27,860 nucleotides of DNA from Tulasnella sp. 424 (Eukaryota > Basidiomycota > Agaricomycetes > Cantharellales > Tulasnellaceae), in the NCBI GenBank assembly GCA_019633425.1, contig WSUB01000307.1:1-27860 (forward strand), in the 5' to 3' direction. The notes below the pieces were generated by a model. That model searched no databases. It saw nothing but the letters and a program-made list of their open reading frames with translations, and was not told the DNA's origin. Positions 9,464 to 20,942 of this stretch are shown one piece after another. Every line of letters begins with the position of its first letter. The stretch's first letter is position 1. Position numbers and translations under genes: made by a program.

Positions 9464-10553
9464 TTATGGAAAGGATTCGTCGGAGTCGTCATCGGAAGAA
9501 GACAAGGCTGGCGGCCATCTCTTCCACCCTGGAGCTTCCCAGAGACTCATACTCTTATTCCCTTTACCGCCTCTAGCGACTTCACCATCCAACTCCTCGT
9601 TCCCCCAGGCATCCCCATCAACCTTCACGCGATCTTCACTCGAGCGACGCGCACCACCCGAACCATCCCGCCCCCTCTGGCCCGCCGCCAACCCACCCTT
9701 CCTTTCGAACCTCTCCCGATGACCCGCTTGCCACTCCTCGTCCCAGGAGTGAACCATCCCTCTCAGCTTCCCACCAACCTCCGACCAAACCTCTTCATCC
9801 CAGACCTCGGCAGGTCCCACCGTGCGCATGAGTTGGCCCCAGACCGCTCTTCGCCGCTCCGGGCTGATCTGCCTCTCAAGAGGCGTCCGCCCCTTATCGA
9901 GCCGGCGTCGTTCCTCGGGGTTCATGAAGCATATAGTGGTGTTGAGCGTCGAAAAGGGAACGTCGTATGCCTCTTCGAATTCCGCGACGCGGTTCTGGTG
10001 GGTCCTAAATTGGACGGCGTAGGATTTCCGTTGCGCGAAGGTACTTCCGGGTTGGACGATGGTTCCTCCGACGGGTGCGACGTTGGTTGTCGCGCTGCAT
10101 GGGGTGGGTGTAGCGAGGACGGATGAGGGGGAGCGGGGTTTCCACTGAGAAAGGAGGTTGGGCGTTGGGTAGGTGGAGGGCTCGAGGTCGAGGCCGAGCA
10201 GCTCTGGAGGCGTGGGCTTGGTGCGGAGCTTGCGGCGAGGTCTGGTGGCACGCTTTGAACGGTTTTTAGAGTTTGTACGGGAGGTCGATGGTGGAGAGGA
10301 TGATGGGAGGGTGGTCGGTGGTGTCGTTGCGTCGCACCGGGCAGAGCAATCCCCTTCTGAATCGCTGGTAAGGACAGTCTCGTCAATAAAATGTCTACAT
10401 ACCATCACTGCCCGCAGAAGACGGCTCGGCCTCAACCACGTGTTTAAGTCTTGTTGGGAGGTGTAGTGAGGTTGTGGGAGGAGTAAGAGATCCTGGGCGA
10501 GAGTAAAATAGCTGATATGTTGGGACCGATCGCGTCTCCGTAGTGCTGGACAT
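9464..10553 (-). CDS. Gene H, copy A2: shortened version with two internal deletions
   Basis: The start ATG (10553) begins MSSTTETRS as in A1. A deletion has fused exon 1 directly to exon 2 (RLKH joined to VVEAEPSS), removing intron 1 but keeping frame. A second deletion removed most of intron 2 with its acceptor. A CAG at 10359-10357 would define a 46-nt intron (10357-10402) and restore frame: exons 10403-10553 and 9464-10356 total 1,044 nt, 347 aa. This splice is a hypothesis. Without it, an ATG-initiated 429-aa frame (9464-10753) begins upstream of the H start, but its N-terminus reads the leader and exon 1 out of frame. The C-terminal part (NPEERRRLDKGRTPLERQ, DEEVWSEV, tail DDDSDESFP) is open and close to A1. 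Family unknown; pseudogene possible. Confidence 0.45.
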
Positions 10554-11414
10554 GTTGATGACGAGGATGAGCTTAGAGAAAGGGTCGCTGGTGTGAAGGT
10601 GTAGGGACTAAGGGGGAGGCAGCAAAGGTAATGAAGGTGAAATTGTGGGGGATCGTCAGAGAAGAATCCCCCTTTATAGTAATTATTGCATTCACTTACC
10701 AGAAGCAGACGAAATCCCAATCGAGGTATTGACAAGGCCCATTTCCAAATCACGATGAATTACGGGGCTTATTGATGATTCGAATTCCATTCTGGACGAT
10801 GTTGACATCGCTCCAAACACCACCGCGCGGTAGGTTAATGGGCAATGGCACCAGAAACGCGACAGATTCCGGTGACATCCACATACGACGCGACCACCGA
10901 CAGGATGCCAATGTATATCCCAGGGCGTCCCAGCACCCTCGAGTTGTTGTTGTCGTCATTCTGACCAGGGTTCCGCGTAACGCGTCGAAGTCCCTACTGC
11001 GAGGAGTTACGATCAACTCAGCACTGACCCCAGAGACAGCGTTCCACTACAACAAACAAACCCACCTTATATTATATTCACTTATTTTACATTCCATACA
11101 CTCGACCAAGGACGGCTCAAGGAGCTTGAAGGCCCTCAAACAGTCGGTAGGACCCTTCGACCCGTCGGATAGGCTTCCTTTGAGGGATTGATCAATCCTT
11201 GAAAGCCCGAAATACTCCTTAGGCAATATATGTGAGTCAATGTGCTCTAAGCTCCTCGCGTCAGGACACCGACGGTTCCCGAAAACGAACAGTACCTACT
11301 TGCGTCACTCCACCACTTTGGCCACTCTCAACCAAGAACGCGCTCGTGTCCTACTGTCCGGTGTTACGACGCCTTAGCTCTAGCAGTTCTCCAATTTCAA
11401 GTCGTCGTTCGTGA

Positions 11415-12236
11415 ATGAGGTCGGTCGCTGTGCGCCAGCCGATGCCTGATCATGAACACTCGAGTCGCAAAGCCGGGCCCCCAGCCAGTAAAGAAGGATG
11501 GTCGACAAAGAAGGGAACCGGGAGCAGCCCGGTACTCGCACCTCGACGTATGCCCGGCTGCCATACCAGAAGCCGAAACCACAAAAAGGCGACCTTCGTG
11601 ACGCAAAGCCACGAGGAGACCTCAGCCCTGGCATGTTATAGCATCTCGGGACCTCCTAGGGCTTATCATATCACTAGTCACAGCGAGGCTAGGTGTTCGA
11701 TCGAGGAACGTTTGGCAATCTGGGGCTCCACGACGACCCGTAAAGTCGCAAGAAATGGGGGTCTTTTCACTGAGTGCATACTTGTAGCTTGCGCTCGCTG
11801 TAAGGAAGGACGGTCGACAAAGGATGGACCCGGAAGCAGCGCGGTACTCGCCCCTCGACGTATACCCGGCTTGCTATACAGAGGCCGATACCACAGAGGA
11901 GCGTCCTTCGTGACGCAAAAGCCACGAGGAGACCTCAGCCCTGGCAGGGTATCTAGGGCTGATAATTTCTCTGTGAACTCTGGTCACAGTGAGGCGGGGC
12001 TTTCGACGAACGTTTGGCAATCCCGGGGCTCCGCGACCCGTAAAGTCGTAAGAAATGGGCTCCTCGATAACACCAAATCTCATTTGTACCGAATTGGTTG
12101 CTCGAGAGATCCCGGGCAGATGCTATGTGCGAGGGGAAGCGGGAGGGTCCTTGCGGAGTGGACCAAACTGCTGGATGAGTTTAAGCTCAACTGGAACCCC
12201 AGTGCAGTTGATATGAATATGCACCCAGGTTTCTAA
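11415..12236 (+). other. Open frame of 273 codons through the tandem repeat (A2), coding status doubtful
   Basis: This is one of the longer open frames in the window, and it contains two internally similar halves because the 312-bp repeat is a multiple of three. A1 has a TAA at 4232-4234 where A2 reads CAA. No start context, intron or recognisable domain supports it. I list it as a structural observation and regard a real protein as unlikely. Confidence 0.2.
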
Positions 12237-13420
12237 AACGTTCTGAGCAAAGTTTGAGAGCGTTGAATTCGTTGGGCAGAGTCACGATCAAGCAGGCGGG
12301 GTAGTCATGCCGCGTCTTCCGAATCGGGATGATCAACTGCTCCTTCGTTCAAGTGAATAGAGCCAAGAGCGAAGAGTTCAAAGACTCCCGACGGACACGA
12401 TGCATAGCACGTCCGACCCTTTTTTTGATCCTGCGGGACGAACAGATCGAGCATCTTGATGGGTCACGAGTCGTGCATCTCGCCTTCCGAATCTTACCGC
12501 GCAGCACTCAGCACTTTGGCTTGGCTAAGGGACAACGAGGCCCGCTGATAAGAGGAGGGCCATATAGAGGATGCGGCCGGGACAACCCGATCGGGGTGTT
12601 GGGATAAAAGTGTTAGCGCAAACGTCTCATGCCTGGGGCCAGACGAGGTTCGACGTGATGAACGCAAAGGCAGGAACAAGGGTGGTCCTTCCCCGATTAA
12701 AGCCCCCTATTAGTTAAGCATTCATAGAAGAGGCCTGACCTCAGTAAATGAAAAGACATGCACTTTGATATCCTGAGGTGTTGGAGAGAGCAAGATGAGC
12801 TTGGGAGCGAAATTCGTCGAGCACCCCCTTACCCCCCGATGACGTCCAGCCAACAGGGTTTGGCGCTCGAGCCACGTATCGTTTGTACGAATCCTCGGAG
12901 CCGTCTCAGATAATATTTCCGAGTCGACCAAGTTTGCATTATTTGGTTGTTAAGCTTTTTAGATTCCGTTTTCACGCGGGAGGGAAGCAAAACAAAGTTA
13001 ATTGCGAACGGAGCGGAGAAGTAAATATTTTGTCCTTGGACTCGGACTGGAGCAGCCGAACAGACCCTTCGGTTATGCAAAAGCCGGGACGTGAATTCTC
13101 CTAATTGCACGGGAAGGATCATACCCTAAGCGATATCTTGGAGACCAGGTAACGAGTGTGGGATTCGGTGTGGAATGCATGGGAGTGAGAACGGCGGGGA
13201 TGCTGCGAGCGGGTTTGCCGACGGAGATGAACGGGGTTTTCGGTTGTCAAATATTTTGTTCGTCGGTTCCTCAGCACGTGCCCTAAATATCGCTTCAATC
13301 TAAACGCGCCCAATTGGTTCATAATTGTCCATATGTCATAACTAGTCCGACTTTACAGCTGGCATGTCGTGTACACATACGATGAGAGAAAGAGCGTGAG
13401 ATGGAGAGATATCGATCGAC

Positions 13421-14098
13421 TTAGAAGTCGCTCTTCTTGACTTGGAAAGTCTTGCTCTTTGCGTACACCTTGTCGTGATCGCTATCGAAGAGAAAGATTC
13501 AAGCAGGGTCAGTGAGTCTGCGGAGATTGCGATCCTGAAGAACACTTTACTCACTCGTCGCTCACGAAGACGAGGATGAATTCTCTGAAATGAGAGGGAA
13601 GTGTCAGCACGTGTCGCTCCCCGGAGACTCGAACCCTGAAAAGGAACTTACCCCGGGAAACCTTTGAGGACCGATATATCCAAGGAAGCAATAAGCTCTC
13701 CACTCTTGCCTTCACCTTTGGCGAACCAGTTCCCCGCAAGGACGATTAGATCCTTGCCGGAGACACCGATAACAGCGACGGTAATGCTTCGGGAGAAGTG
13801 CGTCAGTTCTCGATCTCGTGCATGTCGTGCTTTTTTATTTGCTCCAACGCACACCCCCCCTTCTTGGACTTCTCTTCGGGCTTCTCAGAAGACACACGGG
13901 AGGATCCGGGAGGGGCATTCAAATTCGAATGAGGGTAGAGAAACACGTATATACGTACTAGTCCGGGCTGTTTTCCTTATACGTCCAAGAGTACTTGAGA
14001 ATCGTCGGGTTTCCTTTCTTAACGGAGACAGAGGTGATCTTCAGTCCGCTCTTGCTGGAGGCACGGCTGAGCAGGTTGGAGGCAGAGGTAGGGGCCAT
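13421..14098 (-). CDS. Family F small protein, divergent copy c4 (complete, 121 aa)
   Basis: Exons are 13959-14098, 13652-13786, 13555-13584 and 13421-13481 (140, 135, 30 and 61 nt), total 366 nt for 121 aa plus TAA. Donors are GTACGT, GTAAGT and GTGAGT; acceptors CGAAG, TTCAG and GATAG. The exon 1/2 junction makes Tyr from TA plus C. The sequence starts MAPTSASNLLSRASS, keeps the core LKITSVSVKKGNPTILKYSW, then ITVAVIGVSG, ISVLKGFPG, EFILVFVSDDDHDKVYAKSK and the invariant FQVKKSDF. Much of the protein differs from c1-c3, so this is an older paralogue, yet its 3' flank matches that of c2. The intron between exons 1 and 2 is the longest in the family (172 nt). No signal peptide. Confidence 0.85.
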
Positions 14099-14220
14099 TT
14101 GAAAAAGTTTCGAAGTTAAAAGTGAAGAAAAAAGTGTAAAGTAAGAAGAAGTGAAGAGGGTATGTAGGAAGGAAGAAAGCTGCAGTTGATGATGAACTCT
14201 GAGTTGCTCTGGCACGACGA

Positions 14221-14227
14221 TTTAATA
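14221..14227 (-). promoter_or_regulatory. TATA-like box of c4
   Basis: Minus-strand TATTAAA about 125 bp upstream of the c4 ATG, the same spacing as in the other family members. Confidence 0.5.
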
Positions 14228-15253
14228 GAGGTCTCGTCACGGCATACACAAAAGGCATTCCATCTCACAGCGTCCATAGCAAACGGTAGCAACTCGTCCG
14301 TAAGCACCGCAGAAAGCATCGGTCAAAGGCATATCTGACGCGCATTTTCTTTAGGCAATGGGATAGCCATTTACGGCCACGGAATGCGGCGCCGTTTTGC
14401 TCGAGGATCGACCCTTAGTGTACCAAGCATTGCCAAGACAAGCGCTCGGGGCTGACAGAGCTAGAAGTCTCGACTGTAGCGTCGAATCCTTAGAAAAAGA
14501 ATAAAAAACGAAAATCCGGGGGGTACAGGGTGAGGAGCTTCCCGAGACATTAGGTCTCCTGTAGCTGAGAATCGGATATCCCGATGTGTCCGGGTTGAAA
14601 TTTTTTAAACACAATGACTCCAACGAATATGGGTGGCTGGCTCACACAGTCCTGGTGGGGACTTACAGCACTTGTGATTATTGAAGTAGGGGAACGGGTG
14701 CGGGTCGGTCCGCCAAAGGGATCTGACTTATGAAAAGCGGTGAGATATCACTTCCAGATCGGGGTGACACGGTTTCCTGCAAACCAGAGCGTGTTTGGAG
14801 AGGGTTGAAGGCTCCAAAGGGTCGTATATCTCATAGAAATTAGGATGCAGATAAACATTGACCGTAGTCGAGCAATCTGACAAAGAGGAGCCGACCCGGC
14901 GGCACGGCATAATTGCAAACTGAGATCAGATCTCAGTTCGACCTGCGGTTCCAAGCTGCGGATGCGGTGGATATCGGGACAAGAAGGCACCAAACTTTAG
15001 ATACGCGGAAGAATGGTTTTGAAGAGCAAGAGCCAGTTCGAAGGTATATTGTCTGCCGAATGAGCACAAGCTCAATACATCCCAAAAGAAAATAGTACAC
15101 ATAGCTCTGCGGACAACACCAAAAAGTACGGTAGCAGGAAAGGAGGTGGGGAAGCAAAATCGACATGGAATGTAAAAACAGAAAAGAAGAAAAAGTGTGC
15201 AACCACAACACGAAATGCCCATCAGGAAACCCACAGTACTAGGTTCATACTTT
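14228..15253. other. Intergenic stretch between c4 and the transporter, no gene seen
   Basis: Single-copy sequence with only short unrelated open frames on both strands. The last few hundred bases should include the 3' UTR of the transporter gene. Confidence 0.5.
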
Positions 15254-16274
15254 TTACTCGGCGCGAGCGAGGGAGATGACGGGAAGGGTGATGTAGGAGG
15301 TCTCGGCGGTGTAGAGACCAGCAGCGCCAGTGTAGTAGGCGACCATGGCGGTGACAATGCCGAATGCACCACCAGCCTTGTGGATGACAGCGTGGCCAGT
15401 GAACTCTCCAGCAGCGAGGAGGATGAAGGTGATGAACAAGAAGAAGAACACGGCGGAAAGGGCGACGGAGGCCTTGTGGGTGGCGAGGAACATGATGAAG
15501 GTGAAGACGAACCAGGTGATCAACTGTTGATTAATTAAAGATCAATAGATCAGTAAGATTGTCCGCTCCACGGAGAAAGAAACGAGGCAGAGATAAGTGG
15601 CCCCGGCAACTCACGTAGATGCCCAATGCGCTAGAGAGTTCCTCAGGCTGGCCCTCGTACGCAGCCAAGATACCGCTGGATGGCCAGAAGATCAAAGCGA
15701 AAGAGAGCCAGAAACCGCCATAGGACGAGAAGGCGGTAGCACCGAAGGTCTATTGGTGATAAGAGGCGATGACATCATACGGGTCAGCAAACGGAATGAA
15801 CAAAGCGCGATTGGCCAACAAGCGGCTAAGCGGGGATCGACGTACGTTGCCGGTGGCGAACTCCCACATACCAGCGAGAAGCTGGCACAATCCTCCCACA
15901 CCGAGTGCCATGCCAACAACCATGTTTGGTGCGGTGATGCCACGAGCGCTAACATTGTAGAGCGACAAGATCAAAGTGGTCGAGGCGAAAGAGAAGAGAC
16001 CCCTGCACGACAACAAAGGGTGATCAGCGCTCGACGTCGCCAACGCCCAATAATGAAAATTGGTGGCTTACAATGGGGCGGGGTTGCCGAACTTGCGGTG
16101 GTAGACGGGGAAGCCAGGCTATGAGTGAGCGCAAAAGGTCGTTAATAACGGAGAAAGACGTGTGCTCGCATTCCGATAGAGTCGTACTTGGCCGTTGGTG
16201 AGAGTGTGGGCAAGAGGCTGGCCTTCAGCATAGCCGGCGCCGTTGGTGGGCTTCTCGAGGTTGTGGGCAGACAT
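15254..16274 (-). CDS. GPR1/FUN34/YaaH-family acetate (acetate/ammonium) transporter
   Basis: Five exons: 16188-16274, 16072-16118, 15846-16002, 15615-15749 and 15254-15523 (696 nt, 231 aa plus stop). Donors are GTACGA, GTAAGC, GTACGT and GTGAGT. The family signature NPAPLGL sits at residues 41-47, just before the first membrane helix. Six hydrophobic segments follow, near residues 45-65, 70-93, 105-125, 141-163, 166-188 and 195-217, the usual topology and length for the family. The loop with YEGQPEELSSALG and the helix ending AAGEFTGHAVIHKAGG are typical. Known relatives are yeast Ady2/Ato proteins, Yarrowia Gpr1 and Aspergillus AcpA/AlcS, plasma-membrane proteins importing acetate or linked to ammonium export. 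A hydrophilic N-terminus of about 40 residues starts MSAHNLEKPTNG. It is the only firmly identified housekeeping-type gene here. Confidence 0.95.
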
Positions 16275-16403
16275 GTTTTATAAAAGGTGAACGCGGTGCT
16301 GGGTAATTGGGGTAGAGAGCGAGGGGGAGGTGGGGAAGAGAAGAGGGAGGAGATGAAGAAAGAGAGCTGCGTGCTGGCAAAAAGTTTGGAGAGATACGGG
16401 GGG

Positions 16404-16411
16404 ATATAAAT
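16404..16411 (-). promoter_or_regulatory. TATA-like element of the transporter gene
   Basis: A T/A-rich stretch (ATATAAAT on the plus strand, ATTTATAT on the minus strand) lies about 130 bp above the transporter ATG, the spacing seen for other genes in the window. Confidence 0.4.
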
Positions 16412-18475
16412 AATAACGACGTGCAGCCCAGGCCGCCAACTTCCGGAAGTCAGAAAAAGAAGGGTTCTCTGTTCAGGATGTTGCAATTCGAATGGGGCGA
16501 TATGCCGAACCTTTGGGTTTCAAACTCCGACAGACCTGCCCTTGGGCACGGGATCATGTAGCCCACTCATAAACAAACATCAAACCGTGTTCACATCTTT
16601 ATTTGGACACAAGCCCCATTGCCGCTCAGCCCAACATAACGGGCGCGTTTCAGCCCATGATCCAAATTACGCTACAAAAATGTAACGACTGCACACGTTC
16701 ACATAGCTTATTCGTTCACATTGCCTAAAAAAGCCAACGGCGCAGAAGCTGGCTGGGCAAGTGCGCTGGAGCGTGCGTTCGGGCGATGTCGGTCTTGGCG
16801 CGGCACCACAGCCTTCACGAGACCTTCGAATCATACCGTCCAACCCCGGCCACCGAAAATTCTCGCCGTTCCGTTTCTCCTTATCATTTCTGGTCCTTTC
16901 ATCATCATCGTGACCAAATATGGTCTTCACATGTTCGTAACTTTTTGTCAAACTGTCCGAGTGATGTGGCAAGGGAGTTTGGAGGCGTTCCGAGTAGCCC
17001 TTGGCGGGGATGGGTCGATTCCTAAAAATAGTAACTTCGCGGCCTGCCAGCGCGTCGACAACCAGGGCTTGGCTTCTGTTTTTCCCTTGTTGCTTTGATA
17101 ATCCTTATGTCAAACAGGCAGCAATTCATTGAAAGGCAACGCTAAGGACCCTCGCAATCGGGCTATTCCTTCCAAGGCATCTCACTTCTGCGGTGTTTAG
17201 TCGAAGCCACGCCCAAATTGCCAGGTCCTCGTTCCACTCGGTCACGGTATATTCATCACCGTGATCGGTGCATGGCTTGAAAGGACGGCTAAGCAAGATA
17301 CTCTAATTGACTTCAGAAAGGCGGCCGGGGCATGGCCTGGCAAAAGATAGGGGGGGTTGGTTCACTTCGTTAGTTCCAACCTGTCAGACCGGAACTGTGA
17401 GTTTTGCTCGGCGCACGGATTGGTTCGTTCGAGTTCCCGCGTCGCGTGATCCGCTGAATCCCGTCGGAACGATCATCTGAGTTTCATCTGGATAGAGTTC
17501 CTTCTTAGGATCGGGTGCCTTAGCTAGCGCAAAAAGGATCATTCCACTCCTCGGATCTGGTAATTACGTCCGGCATTTTACATACTCATTCCCGCCCATC
17601 ATATGTGGCCACACACATCACACCTTTCAATCCCCGTGCATGAGCCCCGGCGCGTCGGCCTCACCGCACTTCCCCATCCCCGCCGAACACGTTCTTCGAA
17701 CGAACACATTCTCGAACCGGCACGGCATAAGAAAGGCATTCTCTGATCTTGCAGGAGTCATGGCCGATATAGGAGTCGTGGCCGATATAACTTTCACTTT
17801 GGCGGGCACCAAGTTGATTAGCCGTTGACGCTATTTCCATTCTTATCCAGGGTCCGCACTTCCCCAAAGCAACTCAACTATTGGGAATGAAGTTATCCGG
17901 AATGAAATTTCTTTTCGAGCCCAGCCCTGCAGCGCTTACGGGCAAATGCTTCGCCATCCCCGAACCCGGGAAAGTGTCTCTGTGCCTCCCTTCGATCCCT
18001 CGAAGAGGCTTGGACACGCCTCAGCCGAATTGTCGCCAAGATCACCCTTGCTTCTATGATTAGCGTTTCCCGTTCCTCTGGGCCCTCTTGGCTGGCAGTT
18101 CGGGACAAGCTTTCACTTCGACTCCAACCGTGGCAATCCATCACAAGTCGTGGGCCAATCGATCTTCAGTGAGGCTCACTGCCTCTGGCTCCACCAACCT
18201 TCGGTTTACTCGTCGACTTGACCGGAGGACCTTCCGCAATCGAAGGACCGCCCCTTCACTTGAGCTTGAAGCGCAGACTAATTTCGCACAGCGTTCACTG
18301 ATTAGGTGCTTGACTATCGGGAAATCGTTAACTTGTGTGATAGAGCATCCGCAGTAGCCCCAATTTGCACCTTTCTGGCTGTACACATATCCTCGTCTTT
18401 GCCTCCTGAAAGCATGCGTAACTTGGGCCTTCCTTTCTTCTTGCCCTTTCACCCCATCCCCTCAACCCCTCGTCA
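16412..18475. other. Single-copy stretch, no gene supported
   Basis: Contains many short open frames in all frames but no recognisable domain, splice pattern or repeat of the flanking arms. The only structure noted is an 18-bp tandem duplication at 17754-17789. The final part may be the former promoter of the decayed F copy. Confidence 0.45.
17754..17789. repeat. Short 18-bp tandem duplication
   Basis: GGAGTCATGGCCGATATA is followed at once by GGAGTCGTGGCCGATATA, one mismatch between units. Confidence 0.7.
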
Positions 18476-18837
18476 ATGGTCCCTGTAACCTCTCTTCCTC
18501 GCTTCCGCGAATCCGACTCTAACACGATCTCGTCGGGCAACGGCATCAAGATAACCTCTGTTCAAATCGAGTCCGGCATCCCCAGGATGGTTGCTTTGTC
18601 GTTGAAGTACAAAGACAACGGTCCCGACTAGTTTCGCCGGCTTTTTGTCTCCTTTTCTTCGTGCATGTTACGCGTAAGGGAGGTCTCTCGTTGTCAGCTT
18701 TGCCCGTCGAGCTCAAAATATTAACCCAGGTAAAACTGATGTTCTTAACCCCTGAATCTCCACTTGTCGTAATGGTAGCGCTGGTAACTAGTCGGGGAAG
18801 GACTCGGTCCCGCTATGGGACCGCAGCATCAGCCACG
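18476..18837 (+). pseudogene. Decayed divergent member of family F
   Basis: Exon 1 (18476-18630) is 155 nt, the same as c5, and reads MVPVTSLPRF, then IKITSVQIESGIPRMVALSL, KYKDNGPD and a terminal TA before GT, matching the exon 1 end of c4 (SPD plus TA). The donor is poor (GTTTCG). After CTTTTTG and TTGTCAG, an exon 2-like segment of about 140 nt (18698-18837) ends at a GTATGT donor. Its best frame (KLMFLTPES) resembles KQIILDES of c5 but is out of phase with exon 1. Exon 3-like sequence (TAAATATACTTCGTGCTCG near 18878) lacks an AG acceptor, and an exon 4-like start may follow TCTTAG near 19036. The last exon and KKSDF tail are not recognisable. Most likely a pseudogene. Confidence 0.5.
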
Positions 18838-20183
18838 GTATGTTTCCCTCCCTAGTCTATCTCTTTCTATACATGCTCTAAATATACTTCGTGCTCGAAC
18901 TATACGAACTCGCTCTTTTTTACCCATCATGGACGGTACCTCTTTCGATTTTACGGGTTCAAGTGAGCTTTATGCCCATCTAGGATCGACGATACCCCGC
19001 TTAAAACCCTGAACCTTGGATTCGTGTTTCTCTTAGCGAGTAAGATGGCGTCTTTGACGTGAGAGGACTATACGAAATCAAAATCAGGGGTGAGTGGCGG
19101 CGAGTCCTTTGTCGACTTTCAATGCTTCCCTAGTCAGACATTGTTTCCCGGGTCGGGAATGATTCATGTACGTGTATGCGTTTCTTTGTCTCCTCCATGT
19201 ATTACCCACACACCAGCTTCTGTAGTCCACAAACCTTGTAGCTTTATGCCATGAGCAGAGCAGGGAGCAGGGCCCGGCGTCTCCCCCCTCCAGCACCGTT
19301 GTGCAGACCTTGAGTCCAGATCAAGGCTTTCAACTGCAAGACGACCCTTCGGGTTCTTTAGTGAGTCTCCCCACTTCCTCTAACCGGAGTTTGCTTGTCC
19401 ACGGACCAGCGTCCACGCCGCTCGCTCTATCTCCGAATAAGTAAGGGCCGTTCTAAACATTTGCGTCGCAACCAAACACGGTGCCTGCACGGCATAATAA
19501 AGCTCCAAGAGGGTTGTTGCAGCGTTAAATTCATCTCATATCTTTTAACCGGCTACTTCGGGCATTAGCTGCCAAGTTTGGCTCTAGCGTCTATCTATAG
19601 ACAGCTGGCAACGTGCCTTAAACGTTGATGATCATCTCCCGCCACTAGGGTTATCCCTGCGTTACCCCGGCCAGCAATGTCTCTGGCCGTTTAAAGTATT
19701 AGTTTGTTTGCCTTGCCGGAGGCACGCACTTTGCTTCGTGCCGGACTATCGCCAAGAGAACGGTCTGGTCCAAGAATAGAACTGCCGCCCGCCCCTTTCC
19801 ATTTTTTGTCGACGATGCGCTGGCAGTATTCGCCACTTTGACAGTTCAGCATTCCGCTGTAAGGAACCCCCGGCCACACTTTGCCCTCTCGTTGCATTTT
19901 GGTTTTCGACTTGAGAGTCGCCGCTCGCACTGCTGAGATCCCCTACCGGATTTGGTATCTTGATATCGATGAGGCGTGTTTTTCACACAGCTTTCAATAC
20001 CATGTCTCGGCGCGCGCTCAAACCTCTTCGCAATTGGTCGTTATCGATACCTATGCATCGTTCAACTGCTCATCATGCCAAGAAATCGATAGAGATCTCC
20101 GACACCGCTTTCGTGCGCGCGAAGACGAGGATTGCCTTTTCTTTATCTCTGGGCAGGCGCTCAACCCCTATGCCCACTCGCGC
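18838..20183. other. Single-copy stretch, no gene supported
   Basis: Its first 250 bp may hold remnants of exons 3 and 4 of the decayed F copy. The rest has only short open frames; I see no RNA gene or transposon. It leads into the promoter of c5. Confidence 0.45.
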
Positions 20184-20190
20184 TATAAAA
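20184..20190 (+). promoter_or_regulatory. TATA box of c5
   Basis: TATAAAA lies 140 bp before the c5 ATG and is followed by a long CT-rich leader (about 20225-20323), typical of strongly expressed fungal genes. Confidence 0.65.
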
Positions 20191-20323
20191 GATCATCGAC
20201 TGTAGTGCTCTTGACGATCCCCATCAACTTCTCAATCTTCTTTCTTTTACTTTACTCTTTCTTCTCACCTTTCTAATCTTTCTCTTTCTTCTTCAACCCT
20301 TTTTTTAACCTTTTTACTTTCAA

Positions 20324-20942
20324 ATGGCTCCCACTGGTGTCACCGTCCGCGATCCCAAGTCCAAGCCCGCTGAGAAGGCATCCTCTGGTCTCACCATCAC
20401 TTCCGCTGTCGTCAAGAAGGGCCGTCCAACTGTGGTCAAGTACACCTGGACTTTCAACCCCCAGAAGTGCCCTGGAGAGTGCGTTTACTCCCTGCTTATC
20501 CAGATGCCTCGCATACTAACAACGATATTGCCCTTCGCAGCTTCGCTGTTGGCGTCGTCGACGTTGTGACCAAGAAGCAAATCATTCTCGACGAATCTGT
20601 TGTCACGCGCGATCATGGCAAGAATAACACGGGAAACTTTACTGTCGACATCACTTTTTTGAAGGATAAGCCTGGGTAAGTAAGCCCTTTTCCCCTAATC
20701 CAAATTCCATTCTATCCAGCGCGTAACTAGACGGGCGCTGATTTCGTTGCCTTATTCCCTTCGGAACATGTAGTAAATACGTGCTTGTTTTCCTGCTCAT
20801 CGACTTCGAGTGAGTCTCCGTTTAGTTCTCCTTATCTGGTTTTTGAGACCCTCATTCGCTTACACCGACTCTCTCAACCAGGGACTTCTCTGAGGTTATT
20901 GCCACGAGCAAATCCTTCCAAGTCAAGAAGAGTGACTTCTAG
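20324..20942 (+). CDS. Family F small protein, divergent copy c5 (complete, 128 aa)
   Basis: Exons are 20324-20478, 20541-20675, 20774-20809 and 20882-20942 (155, 135, 36 and 61 nt), total 387 nt for 128 aa plus TAG. Donors are GTGCGT, GTAAGT and GTGAGT; acceptors CGCAG, TGTAG and ACCAG. The N-terminus is longer and charged (MAPTGVTVRDPKSKPAEKAS). The core reads LTITSAVVKKGRPTVVKYTW, then FAVGVVDVVTKKQIILDESV, FTVDITFLKDKPG, KYVLVFLLIDFED and a C-terminus FQVKKSDF. Exon 3 is 6 nt longer than in c2-c4, so those have lost (or c5 gained) two residues. Only c4 and c5 border the single-copy core, on opposite strands. The CT-rich leader and TATA box suggest good expression. Function unknown. Confidence 0.9.

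Larger units (their letters stand above)
8325..13420. repeat. Interval A2: duplicated block between c3 and c4
   Basis: Second same-orientation copy of interval A. It keeps the order seen in A1: F promoter, non-genic stretch (8461-9463), gene H (9464-10553), degenerate segment (about 10765-11000), 312-bp tandem repeat (about 11440-12060) and the 3' flank shared by c2 and c4. It differs from A1 by scattered substitutions and several deletions, including two inside H and a 62-bp loss at the tandem repeat. The stretch 12237-13420 holds no gene that I recognise. Confidence 0.85.

Noticed and set aside
9464..10753. A single 429-aa uninterrupted protein starting MIWKWALS
   Set aside because: Its N-terminal third runs through the H leader and reads exon 1 in the wrong frame; the H start MSSTTETRS with its TATA box fits A1 and A3' better.
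18760..18835. Possible tRNA (AATGGTAGCGCTGG and GGACTCGGTCCCGC)
   Set aside because: No proper T loop; the segment is better explained as exon 2 of the decayed F copy.
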